Shown one piece after another: positions 10,846-17,480 of a stretch of DNA of 17,480 nt. Made by a program: the position numbers and the translations under genes. Location of the stretch: positions 1 to 17,480 of the forward strand of contig JAESUD010000271.1 in assembly GCA_016763335.1 (NCBI GenBank), in the 5' to 3' direction. How positions within the stretch are numbered: position 1 is the stretch's first letter; every line of letters starts with the position of its first letter. The DNA comes from Emcibacteraceae bacterium. Lineage in GTDB: Bacteria; Pseudomonadota; Alphaproteobacteria; Sphingomonadales; Emcibacteraceae. A model generated the notes under the pieces. The model saw only the letters and a list, made by a program, of their open reading frames with translations, searched no databases and was not told where the DNA came from.

Positions 10846-11642
10846 AAAACATAAGCAAGCCCAACATGTAATGAAGTAATGGTTTCATTTATGTTTTCAA
10901 AACGTAAGTTATTATAATCAATGTTTTGTTTGTAATCATTAATTTTAAATTTTGTCTGGAATAATAACTGACCAGATAATGGCATCGTCCAGGATAAAGC
11001 GTAACTTAATCCTTTAATTTTCCCTTTTACAATTCCTGTAAGGTCATCAAATTCTAGTTCATCATCCTCGTCAGGGTCATCAGTGTTTGCGCTGAAATTA
11101 TTAGTAGCATTTAACATGGCATAAGCGACAGAAAAGTTTAAGCTACCGGCACGTTCAAATCGGTGAGTATATCCGACACCAAAATAAGGGCCGCTTTGCG
11201 AATAACTTTCATTTTGGGTGTCAAGGATGCCCTCATCTTCGCTATCTCTCGATGTAAAACTCATCTTTGTTTTTCCGGTTTTATAACCACCGAATACGGC
11301 CCAGTTTGGTGTGACATTATAGCCAAGTGTCACATCAATATCACTTCTTGATGCTTTACCTATATCTTCTTCTTCAGAAATATTGGCATCTTTTAATGTG
11401 AAGCCGGTATTAACAGATATTTGCCAATTATCAAGGGAAGCCGCTGCGGTAAAATTCGCACTTGGAAAGCTTATGTCATGATCCATTTTTTCAGGAAATG
11501 AAAAAGTGCTATACCCTAATGAAGATCCTAATATGAAATTTACATCTTTCAATGTATCGGCACTATGTGCGTTAGATATTGGTATAAAAACACCCAATGT
11601 TATTATTGTTATTTTTTTGATTAGCCCCTTTGAATTTGTCAT
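10842..11642 (-). CDS. Outer-membrane beta-barrel protein, family not recognised
   Basis: This 266-residue protein has a signal peptide (lysines then a hydrophobic core, probable cleavage after SNAHSA near residue 28). It is followed by many alternating hydrophobic/polar strands with aromatic ends, for example WQISVNTGFTL, SDIDVTLGYNV, WAVFGGYKTGK, YFGVGYTHRF, LNFSVAYAML, LSYALSWTM and LLFQTKFKI. The chain ends in LHVGLAYVF, a C-terminal phenylalanine strand typical of substrates of the BAM assembly machinery. A highly acidic loop (about residues 188-200, mostly Asp and Glu) could bind cations. An eight- to ten-strand barrel is plausible; transport, adhesin or structural roles cannot be distinguished. 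It is transcribed toward the caspase-fold gene and is divergent from the small secreted protein gene. Confidence 0.8.
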   Translation of the reverse strand: MTNSKGLIKKITIITLGVFIPISNAHSADTLKDVNFILGSSLGYSTFSFPEKMDHDISFPSANFTAAASLDNWQISVNTGFTLKDANISEEEDIGKASRSDIDVTLGYNVTPNWAVFGGYKTGKTKMSFTSRDSEDEGILDTQNESYSQSGPYFGVGYTHRFERAGSLNFSVAYAMLNATNNFSANTDDPDEDDELEFDDLTGIVKGKIKGLSYALSWTMPLSGQLLFQTKFKINDYKQNIDYNNLRFENINETITSLHVGLAYVF

Positions 11643-11767
11643 TTCTTATTCCCATGTGACGTCTTGATTTGTGTTGTTAATATTATTCTTTAAAATTATC
11701 GCGTCATGAGCTATTCTAAGAAAAATTGAAATTAAATCAATGCTGTAAGCTACGAAAGGTGGATAAA

Positions 11768-12004
11768 ATGGATAAAGTTTTTATTAATATGGTTTGTGTG
11801 GTTTTTACTTTAATATTGCTGCAAGTTTCTGCGCAGGCCCAGCAATCTGCACTAGAAAACCCTGACAAGGTTGAAAAAGTAAAAGAAACTAAAGACAAAA
11901 CAGAAAATAAGCTTAAAGAAGAAACAGAGAAAAAAGCAAAATCAAGAGGATTTGATCCTTGTCTTGTTAATCCCAAACTGCCTGCCTGCAAGAACAGTCC
12001 ATGA
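11768..12004 (+). CDS. Small secreted Lys/Glu-rich protein with two cysteines, unknown function
   Basis: I do not recognise this protein. From ATG 11768 it has 78 residues: a clear signal peptide with cleavage after AQA (residue 24), a highly charged Lys/Glu/Thr segment (about 30-59) that may form a single helix or coiled coil, and a short tail with Cys65 and Cys74 (DPCLVNPKLPAC) that could form a disulphide in the periplasm. An in-frame ATG at 11726 would add 14 residues before the signal peptide. I prefer 11768 because AAGGTGG lies just upstream at a normal distance and the signal peptide then starts properly. Its TGA stop overlaps the next gene's ATG (ATGA at 12001-12004), indicating translational coupling. 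No disulphide partner or enzyme motif is visible. Confidence 0.65.
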   Translation: MDKVFINMVCVVFTLILLQVSAQAQQSALENPDKVEKVKETKDKTENKLKEETEKKAKSRGFDPCLVNPKLPACKNSP

Positions 12005-12555
12005 ATTCAAGAGAAGAAAACCTACATATTGCAGAGGTAATTGGCGTATGGGTTACGGTTTTTACAATCTTGATTGGCGGTGTTTTCGCAGTAATACAAT
12101 ATGTGGAATTTAAAGAAGCACAAAGAATAGACCGCGCACTTGAATTTATTGATCGTTATCAATCCAATGGTTATTTTATTGATGCACGCATTAGAATTTC
12201 TCAAGCGCTTGATGATAATCTTCCGTCAATTTCAGAAATATTGAAAAATCCTGATTTTAATGACGATGAATTGTCCAAGAGTTATAATGCGGAAATACTC
12301 AAAATGGTGGATAAAGAGTCCCTTGGTACATCACTAGAACAATTGTTCAATTTCTATGAACAGTCACTTATGTGTAAAGATATGGGGCTTTGTGAAGCCA
12401 TAGTCCTTGAGAGCTTTATTGATAATGACGCTGGATCATATACCAGAACTTTCTATCCGTTTATTTGTTCGTTACGAAAAGAATGGAATAATCCGGATGT
12501 TTTTGTCAGGGTGACAAATTTCTATATTGCGAGTTCTGAGGAACTGTGTAGTTAA
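12001..12555 (+). CDS. Single-pass membrane protein, possibly DUF4760-like, unknown function
   Basis: This 184-residue protein has a short N-terminus, one membrane span (about residues 13-35), and a soluble mostly helical part. The pattern with RALEFIDRYQ after the membrane span, SLEQLFNFYEQ (111-121), a following acidic helix, FYPFICSLRKEW and a closing VTNF is reminiscent of DUF4760-type proteins, but that is a resemblance judged by eye. Four cysteines (125, 131, 156 and 183) are present. The start overlaps the stop of the small secreted protein by four bases, so the two are co-translated and likely work together. The topology of the soluble part is uncertain. Base composition is AT-rich like the rest of the 9.86-12.56 kb stretch. 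Confidence 0.7.
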   Translation: MNSREENLHIAEVIGVWVTVFTILIGGVFAVIQYVEFKEAQRIDRALEFIDRYQSNGYFIDARIRISQALDDNLPSISEILKNPDFNDDELSKSYNAEILKMVDKESLGTSLEQLFNFYEQSLMCKDMGLCEAIVLESFIDNDAGSYTRTFYPFICSLRKEWNNPDVFVRVTNFYIASSEELCS

Positions 12556-12559
12556 GCTG

Positions 12560-12585
12560 CTATTATGTAATATTTATTATAATAG
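12560..12585. terminator. AT-rich hairpin between the membrane protein gene and gor
   Basis: CTATTAT (12560-12566) pairs with ATAATAG (12579-12585), and inside it AAT (12569-12571) pairs with ATT (12576-12578), with a two-base bulge and a four-base loop. It begins 5 bases after the stop codon at 12555. It may be a weak terminator, or, because it ends 5 bases before a TTGACA box, an operator for gor. Confidence 0.35.
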
Positions 12586-12590
12586 TTGCC

Positions 12591-12620
12591 TTGACATTTA
12601 TCCTTAAAAGCACAACTTAT
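12591..12620 (+). promoter_or_regulatory. Predicted promoter of gor
   Basis: A perfect -35 box TTGACA (12591-12596) is followed after 18 bases by ACTTAT (12615-12620), a weak -10 box (3/6). Alphaproteobacterial promoters often depend mainly on the TTGAC element. The start site would lie about 25 bases before the gor ATG. Confidence 0.45.
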
Positions 12621-12651
12621 CGAAGATAGATGAAATTCAAGGATATTCAGA

Positions 12652-14001
12652 ATGTATGATTATGATTTTTTTGTGATTGGCGCCGGATCCGGTGGGGTGC
12701 GGGCGAGCAGAATGGCGGCAACATATGGCGCAAAAGTCGGCCTTGCGGAGGATTACCGCGTTGGTGGCACATGCGTGATCCGCGGCTGTGTGCCGAAAAA
12801 ATTATTCGTTTATGCCTCTGAATATGCGGCACATTTTAAGGATAGTGCCGGTTTTGGCTGGTCAGAAGCGGAACATAGTTTTGATTGGAAAATTTTAAAA
12901 GCCAACAAAGACACGGAAATTGACCGACTTGAAGGCCTTTATGGTAAAAACCTTGATAATCATAATGTTGAGGTTATAAAAGCCCGCGGTAAAATGCTTG
13001 ATAAGCACACCATTGAGCTTACGGATGCGAGTGGTTCGCGGACGATTACAGCAGATAAAATTCTTATCGCGACCGGGGCGTGGCCATCTTTTCCGGATAT
13101 TCCCGGTATTGAACATGCAATTTCATCCAATGAAGTTTTTGAATTTGAGCAACTCCCTAAAAAAATTACAGTTGTTGGTGGTGGTTATATCGCCGTTGAA
13201 ATGGCGGGGATTTTTAACGGTCTGGGCGTTGAAACATCGCTTCTTTATCGCGGCGAAGAAATTTTGCGCGGTTTTGATCTGGAAATTCGTGCCAAGTTGC
13301 GTGAAGAAATGATAAAAAAAGGTATTGATGTACGTATCCATACAAATGTTGACGAAATTATCCCAAGCGGTGATGAATATCTGCTTAAACTTTCGGACGG
13401 TAATGAAACGGTCACGGACTGTGTGATGTACGCCACCGGACGTCAGGCCAACACATCAGGTATTGGTCTTGAAGAAATTGGTGTTGAACTTAAGGATAAT
13501 GGCGAGATAATTGTCGATAAATATTATAAATCAAGCGTCGATAATATTTTTGCAGTTGGTGATGTTATCGGAGGAATGCAGTTAACGCCGATCGCCATTA
13601 AAGAAGGCGCCGCCTTAACCGCCACGCAGTTTAACGATACGCCGACATTCGTTAATTATGATCATATCCCTACGGCTATATTCTCACAGCCGCCGATTGG
13701 AACGGTTGGTTTGTCTGAGGAAGATGCCCGCGAAAAATATGGCGATGATTTGCAAGTTTTCCGCAGCGAATATAAATCCATGAAATTTACGTTAGCAGGG
13801 CGCGATGAAAGATCATTGATTAAGTTATTGGTGGACGGCAAAACAGATAAGGTTATTGGCGCCCATATGATCGGGCCGGATAGCGCGGAAATTATACAGG
13901 GTATTGCCATCGCACTTAAAGTTGGTGCTACTAAAGCGCAGTTTGATGATACGGTTGCCGTACATCCATCATCAGCAGAAGAATTTGTTTTGATGAAGTA
14001 A
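12652..14001 (+). CDS. gor: Glutathione-disulfide reductase
   Basis: Gor reduces oxidised glutathione with NADPH in the cytoplasm and maintains the thiol pool. The 449-residue protein has the FAD-binding GAGSGGVRASR (10-20), the redox-active disulphide GGTCVIRGCVPKK with Cys41 and Cys46, and the NADPH-binding VVGGGYIAVEMAG (174-186) with Arg200 and Arg206 positioned to read the 2'-phosphate. It also has the second FAD motif IFAVGDVIGG and the C-terminal dimer/active-site segment AVHPSSAEE with His438 and Glu443. The CVIRGC wording is the form seen in alphaproteobacteria and plants and separates it from dihydrolipoamide or mercuric reductases. The start is supported by AAGGA at 12639-12643. 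A strong hairpin follows directly on the stop codon. Confidence 0.95.
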   Translation: MYDYDFFVIGAGSGGVRASRMAATYGAKVGLAEDYRVGGTCVIRGCVPKKLFVYASEYAAHFKDSAGFGWSEAEHSFDWKILKANKDTEIDRLEGLYGKNLDNHNVEVIKARGKMLDKHTIELTDASGSRTITADKILIATGAWPSFPDIPGIEHAISSNEVFEFEQLPKKITVVGGGYIAVEMAGIFNGLGVETSLLYRGEEILRGFDLEIRAKLREEMIKKGIDVRIHTNVDEIIPSGDEYLLKLSDGNETVTDCVMYATGRQANTSGIGLEEIGVELKDNGEIIVDKYYKSSVDNIFAVGDVIGGMQLTPIAIKEGAALTATQFNDTPTFVNYDHIPTAIFSQPPIGTVGLSEEDAREKYGDDLQVFRSEYKSMKFTLAGRDERSLIKLLVDGKTDKVIGAHMIGPDSAEIIQGIAIALKVGATKAQFDDTVAVHPSSAEEFVLMK

Positions 14002-14039
14002 TGCTTTCATTATAAGGAAAAAAGCCTTATAGAAAGCAT
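14001..14039 (+). terminator. Strong hairpin at the 3' end of gor, before DAHP synthase
   Basis: ATGCTTTC (14001-14008) pairs with GAAAGCAT (14032-14039) and TATAAGG (14011-14017) with CCTTATA (14025-14031), giving 15 pairs with one two-base bulge and an A-rich seven-base loop. No T run follows, so it may be a factor-dependent terminator, an mRNA stabiliser or a leader element of the next gene. Confidence 0.45.
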
Positions 14040-14072
14040 AGATACAAGATAAATTTAAGTGGAATAAAAACG

Positions 14073-15458
14073 ATGAGCACGAACTGGAGTCCTGATAGCT
14101 GGAGATCAATGCCAATACGTCAGGTGCCGACATATCCCGATGCTAATAAACTGGCAGAAGTTGAAGCAGAACTTAGTGAACTACCACCATTGGTTTTTGC
14201 CGGTGAAGCACGCCGCCTTAAAAGCCAGCTTGGCGATGTTGCTGCGGGTAAAGCATTTTTATTGCAAGGCGGGGACTGCGCCGAAAGTTTTGCTGAGTTT
14301 CATGCTGATAAAATCCGTGATACATTTCGGGTTCTGCTACAGATGTCAGTGGCACTTACATTTGCGGCTTCGTGCCCGATCGTTAAAGTGGGCCGTATGG
14401 CAGGTCAATATGCCAAACCAAGAAGTTCGGATAGTGAAACAAAAGACGGTGTAATCTTACCGAGTTATCGTGGCGATATTATCAATGGCATAAATTTTGA
14501 TGAAAAATCACGTATTCCTGATCCGGAAAGAATGATTAAGGCTTATAATCAATCTGCTTCGACGCTTAATTTATTGCGGGCCTTTGCACAGGGCGGATAT
14601 GCCAATTTGCAGCAGGTTCATAAATGGAATCTTGAATTTGTCGGTACCGGTGAAGCCTTTGAAAAATATCAAGATTTAGCAGATAGAATTGATGAAGCAC
14701 TGAGCTTTATGGAAGCTTGCGGTATTAATCCGAATAGTAAAGCCCTGCACAGCACAGATTTCTACGTCTCGCATGAGGCATTGCTGCTTAGATACGAAGA
14801 AGCCTTAACCAGGGTCGATAGTACAACAGGCGACTGGTATGATACATCAGGACATTTATTATGGATTGGTGACCGTACCCGTATTAAAGGCGAGGCCCAT
14901 GTTGAATTTTTACGTGGGATTGGTAATCCGCTCGGCCTTAAAGTCGGGCCGACAACGAACCTTGATGAATTGATTGAAATTATTGATGTGCTTAACCCGA
15001 ATGATGAAGCAGGGCGCATTACATTAATTTGTCGTATGGGCGCGGGCATTATCGAAGATAAACTGCCGCCAGTTATTAAACGCATCGAGGAAGAAGGTCG
15101 AACCGTTGTTTGGTCATCTGATCCAATGCACGGTAACACGATCACAGCGGTAAATGGTTTTAAAACCCGCCCGTTTGAAGATGTGCTTGCTGAAATTCGC
15201 CGCTTTTTCCGTATTCACCGCAGCATGGGAACATATGCGGGTGGTGTTCATTTTGGAATGACCGGACAGGACGTAACAGAATGCACTGGTGGCGCCGAAG
15301 CAATCACGGAAGAAAAGCTGGCCGACCGTTACCGCACCCACTGTGACCCGCGCTTAAACGCCAGTCAAAGTCTTGAACTTGCTTTCCTTATTGCGGAAAG
15401 TCTTAAGGAAGAACGTGTTGAACGCGCAAAAGAATTAAAAGCCGCCGCATCAAGTTAA
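14073..15458 (+). CDS. Class II 3-deoxy-7-phosphoheptulonate (DAHP) synthase
   Basis: This enzyme condenses phosphoenolpyruvate with erythrose 4-phosphate, the first committed step of the shikimate pathway, and so feeds the chorismate used by TrpE in this same window. The 461-residue protein is the plant-like class II type. It shows the opening [31 protein letters not shown] with metal-binding Cys69, [44 protein letters not shown] and [15 protein letters not shown]. It lacks a long N-terminal extension like that of the mycobacterial enzyme. AAGTGGA at 14057-14063 is a good ribosome binding site. The stop codon sits inside a short tandem duplication. The symbols aroG or aroF are used variably for this class, so none is given. 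Confidence 0.95.
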   Translation: MSTNWSPDSWRSMPIRQVPTYPDANKLAEVEAELSELPPLVFAGEARRLKSQLGDVAAGKAFLLQGGDCAESFAEFHADKIRDTFRVLLQMSVALTFAASCPIVKVGRMAGQYAKPRSSDSETKDGVILPSYRGDIINGINFDEKSRIPDPERMIKAYNQSASTLNLLRAFAQGGYANLQQVHKWNLEFVGTGEAFEKYQDLADRIDEALSFMEACGINPNSKALHSTDFYVSHEALLLRYEEALTRVDSTTGDWYDTSGHLLWIGDRTRIKGEAHVEFLRGIGNPLGLKVGPTTNLDELIEIIDVLNPNDEAGRITLICRMGAGIIEDKLPPVIKRIEEEGRTVVWSSDPMHGNTITAVNGFKTRPFEDVLAEIRRFFRIHRSMGTYAGGVHFGMTGQDVTECTGGAEAITEEKLADRYRTHCDPRLNASQSLELAFLIAESLKEERVERAKELKAAASS

Positions 15459-15473
15459 AGTATCAAGTTAAAG
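15449..15473 (+). repeat. Short tandem duplication spanning the DAHP synthase stop codon
   Basis: ATCAAGTTAAAG occurs at 15449-15460 and again at 15462-15473, a 13-base period. Both copies contain the in-frame-like TCA AGT TAA string; the first supplies the real stop, the second lies in the gap before nadE. Confidence 0.85.
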
Positions 15474-15488
15474 AAGTAGATATGTTAG

Positions 15489-17150
15489 ATGACCAGTGCA
15501 TTAAAGATCGCCATAGCGACCATAAACCCCACCGTTGGGGATATTGACGGCAATGCTGAGCGTATTTTAAAAATACGTGCTGAAACACCTGCTGCTGATC
15601 TTATTGTTTATAGTGAACTGGTCCTTATTGGATACCCACCAGAAGACCTTGTCTTAAAGCCAGCCTTTCAACGTGATGCGATGGATAAGGCAGTGGAGCT
15701 TGCCGCCCTAACGAGTGACGGTGGCCCTGCGATGCTTATTGGCTCGCTTTGGATTGAGGGCGGTAAACTATATAATAGCTCGTTACTTCTGGCGGGCGGG
15801 ACAATTTCAGCCATTCGTCATAAACATGATCTTCCCAATTACGGGGTGTTTGATGAAAAACGCGTATTTGCCAGTGGCCCATGCCCGGAACCAATAGAAT
15901 TTAAGGGCGTTAAGCTTGGTGTTCTGACCTGCGAAGATTTGTGGTGGGAAGAGGTCACAGAGTATCTGTCCGGAAAACATAGTGATATTCTGATTTCCCT
16001 TAATGGTTCACCTTATGAAACCATTAAAGCCCATGACCGTTTTAAAAATGGTAAGGACCGCGTGACACAATCGGGTATTTCACTCATATATACCAATCAG
16101 GTTGGCGGGCAGGACGAGCTGGTTTTTGACGGCGAAGCTTTTGTCATGGATAAAAATGGCGAAGTCATAATCAGGCAACAAGCCTTTAAAGAATGCACCA
16201 CCATGACCGAATGGAAATGTGTTGATGGAAAATGGCTTTGTGATGCACAGGAACAACCGTCAAAAAATGACCGCCTGACCGATATTTATCAGGCGATGAT
16301 GATCGGCGTGCGTGATTATGTAAATAAAAACCACTTTCCCGGTGTGATCATCGGTATGTCCGGCGGTATCGACAGCGCGCTTACGGCAATTGTCGCGGTT
16401 GATGCACTTGGTGCCGACCGGGTTCATCTGGTGATGATGCCAAGCAAATATACCTCGGAAGAAAGCCTCATAGATGCTGCGGATGCGGCAAAGATGATGG
16501 GCTGTCGCATTGATAGCATATCCATTAACGACGGTGTAAATGCGTTTTCAAAAATGTTGGAAGGTTCATTTGCCGGAACAACACCAGACTTAACCGAAGA
16601 AAACCTGCAATCGCGACTTCGGGCAGTGACCCTTATGGCGCTTAGCAATAAATTTGGTAAAATGGTACTGACCACGGGAAATAAGTCGGAAATGTCAGTG
16701 GGTTATGCAACCATCTACGGCGATATGTGCGGTGGATATAATGCGCTTAAGGACATTTATAAACTGGATGTTTTTAAATTAAGCCATTGGCGCAATGAAA
16801 ACCACCCTAGCGGTGGCCTTGGCCCAAATGGTCAGATCATGCCAGTGAACATCATTGAAAAACCACCAACGGCTGAACTAAGGCCTGATCAAAAGGATGA
16901 AGACAGCCTGCCGCCCTATGAAGTGCTTGATGATATACTTGAGTGTCTGATTGAAGGTGAAATGCGCACGAAAGATATTGTGGCGCGTGGCCATGAGGCG
17001 GAAACAGTTGCGCGTATTCAGCATCTGCTTTATATCGCAGAATATAAAAGACGACAGGCACCACCCGGTGTAAAGATAACAGAAAAGAATTTTGGCCGTG
17101 ATAGGCGCTACCCGATAACAAACGGGTATAGAGACAAGAAAAATAATTAG
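15489..17150 (+). CDS. nadE: Glutamine-dependent NAD+ synthetase
   Basis: NadE makes NAD+ from nicotinic acid adenine dinucleotide, using ammonia released from glutamine by its own N-terminal domain. The nitrilase-like glutaminase domain (about 1-260) shows Glu43 in [14 protein letters not shown], Lys112 in [16 protein letters not shown] and nucleophile Cys148 in LTCEDLW. The synthetase domain (about 270-553) has the ATP-binding SGGIDS (291-296) and the [14 protein letters not shown] segment. The length of 553 is normal for the two-domain form. The [18 protein letters not shown] opening is canonical. An out-of-frame ATG at 15482 lies just upstream and the ribosome binding site is weak (AAAGAAG). 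It is 30 bases after DAHP synthase and 10 bases before gltX, suggesting one transcript. Confidence 0.96.
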   Translation: MTSALKIAIATINPTVGDIDGNAERILKIRAETPAADLIVYSELVLIGYPPEDLVLKPAFQRDAMDKAVELAALTSDGGPAMLIGSLWIEGGKLYNSSLLLAGGTISAIRHKHDLPNYGVFDEKRVFASGPCPEPIEFKGVKLGVLTCEDLWWEEVTEYLSGKHSDILISLNGSPYETIKAHDRFKNGKDRVTQSGISLIYTNQVGGQDELVFDGEAFVMDKNGEVIIRQQAFKECTTMTEWKCVDGKWLCDAQEQPSKNDRLTDIYQAMMIGVRDYVNKNHFPGVIIGMSGGIDSALTAIVAVDALGADRVHLVMMPSKYTSEESLIDAADAAKMMGCRIDSISINDGVNAFSKMLEGSFAGTTPDLTEENLQSRLRAVTLMALSNKFGKMVLTTGNKSEMSVGYATIYGDMCGGYNALKDIYKLDVFKLSHWRNENHPSGGLGPNGQIMPVNIIEKPPTAELRPDQKDEDSLPPYEVLDDILECLIEGEMRTKDIVARGHEAETVARIQHLLYIAEYKRRQAPPGVKITEKNFGRDRRYPITNGYRDKKNN

Positions 17151-17160
17151 GAATTCAATA

Positions 17161-17480
17161 ATGTCCGAAAAAGTATCCGAAAAAGTAAAAGTAAGATTTG
17201 CCCCAAGCCCAACCGGGCTACTCCATGTAGGGAATATGCGAACTGCCCTTGCAAATTGGCTTTATGCACGCAAAATGGGTGGTGTGTTCTTCCTGCGTAT
17301 TGATGATACGGATATTGGTCGTTCAACTAAAGCATATGAAGACGGTTTAAAAGAAGACCTACTTTGGCTTGGCCTTAACTGGGACGAGACAGCAAAGCAA
17401 TCTGATCGGTTTGACCGTTATGACGCCGCCGTTGAAAAACTTAAAGCGGACGGAAGACTTTATCCTTGTTATGAAACCGC
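17161..17480 (+). CDS. gltX: Glutamyl-tRNA synthetase (5' part, runs off the window)
   Basis: GltX charges glutamate onto tRNA. The first 106 codons are visible. [19 protein letters not shown] (residues 11-29) contains the class I HIGH-type motif as HVGN, a form common in alphaproteobacterial GltX, and [13 protein letters not shown] follows as expected. The KMSKS loop and anticodon-binding domain lie beyond the window, so discriminating versus non-discriminating type cannot be judged. The start has an AGGA ribosome binding site (17149-17153 region) and is 10 bases after nadE. The first codons contain a 12-base tandem duplication (17164-17175 and 17176-17187) giving SEKVSEKV. Confidence 0.94.
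   Translation, partial: MSEKVSEKVKVRFAPSPTGLLHVGNMRTALANWLYARKMGGVFFLRIDDTDIGRSTKAYEDGLKEDLLWLGLNWDETAKQSDRFDRYDAAVEKLKADGRLYPCYET

Noticed and set aside
14762..15145. 127-codon minus-strand open frame inside DAHP synthase
   Set aside because: It is wholly antisense to a conserved enzyme gene with intact motifs, and has no recognisable domain or upstream signals.

Overview
The window looks like chromosomal DNA from a moderately AT-rich alphaproteobacterium. The evidence is the set of housekeeping neighbours: a peptidylprolyl-isomerase/trpE pair divergent from tpiA-secG-pyrG-eno, a plant-type class II DAHP synthase, glutathione reductase, and nadE followed by an alphaproteobacterial-style gltX. 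A marine low-GC lineage such as the Kordiimonadales/Emcibacterales would fit, but I cannot assign it from sequence alone. There are no CRISPR arrays, insertion sequences, rRNAs or tRNAs that I can see.

Layout. Bases 1-339 (minus) hold the 5' end of parE (topoisomerase IV subunit B). It is divergent from a membrane-anchored divergent polysaccharide deacetylase (488-1528) and a DUF805 membrane protein (1637-1999). Converging on these from the right is a minus-strand operon, a SurA_N/PpiD-type periplasmic folding factor followed 2 bases later by trpE (5467-2016), with a good sigma70-like promoter at 5535-5563. Rightward runs a core metabolism block: tpiA, secG, pyrG and eno (5663-9856), which covers glycolysis, Sec export and CTP synthesis. 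Next is an AT-rich accessory stretch (about 9.86-12.56 kb) in which every gene appears aimed at the cell envelope: a secreted caspase-fold protein, an outer-membrane beta-barrel on the opposite strand, a tiny secreted charged protein, and a single-pass membrane protein coupled to it by an ATGA overlap. Housekeeping genes then resume: gor (glutathione reductase), class II DAHP synthase, glutamine-dependent NAD+ synthetase and the start of gltX.

The most striking feature is in eno. The reading frame is intact and family-typical for 423 codons, except that codon 387 is TAA. That codon should encode the conserved active-site lysine equivalent to E. coli Lys392. The remaining 36 codons after the stop still read as a perfect enolase C-terminus in the same frame. 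This is either a very recent nonsense mutation in a normally essential gene, a sequencing error, or something requiring suppression. About 760 bases downstream, the caspase-fold protein has Trp where the catalytic Cys should be and contains no cysteine at all in its mature part, so it reads as a secreted pseudo-caspase.

No fully convincing new multi-gene system is proven here. The best candidate for undescribed biology is the envelope-directed accessory cluster between eno and gor.
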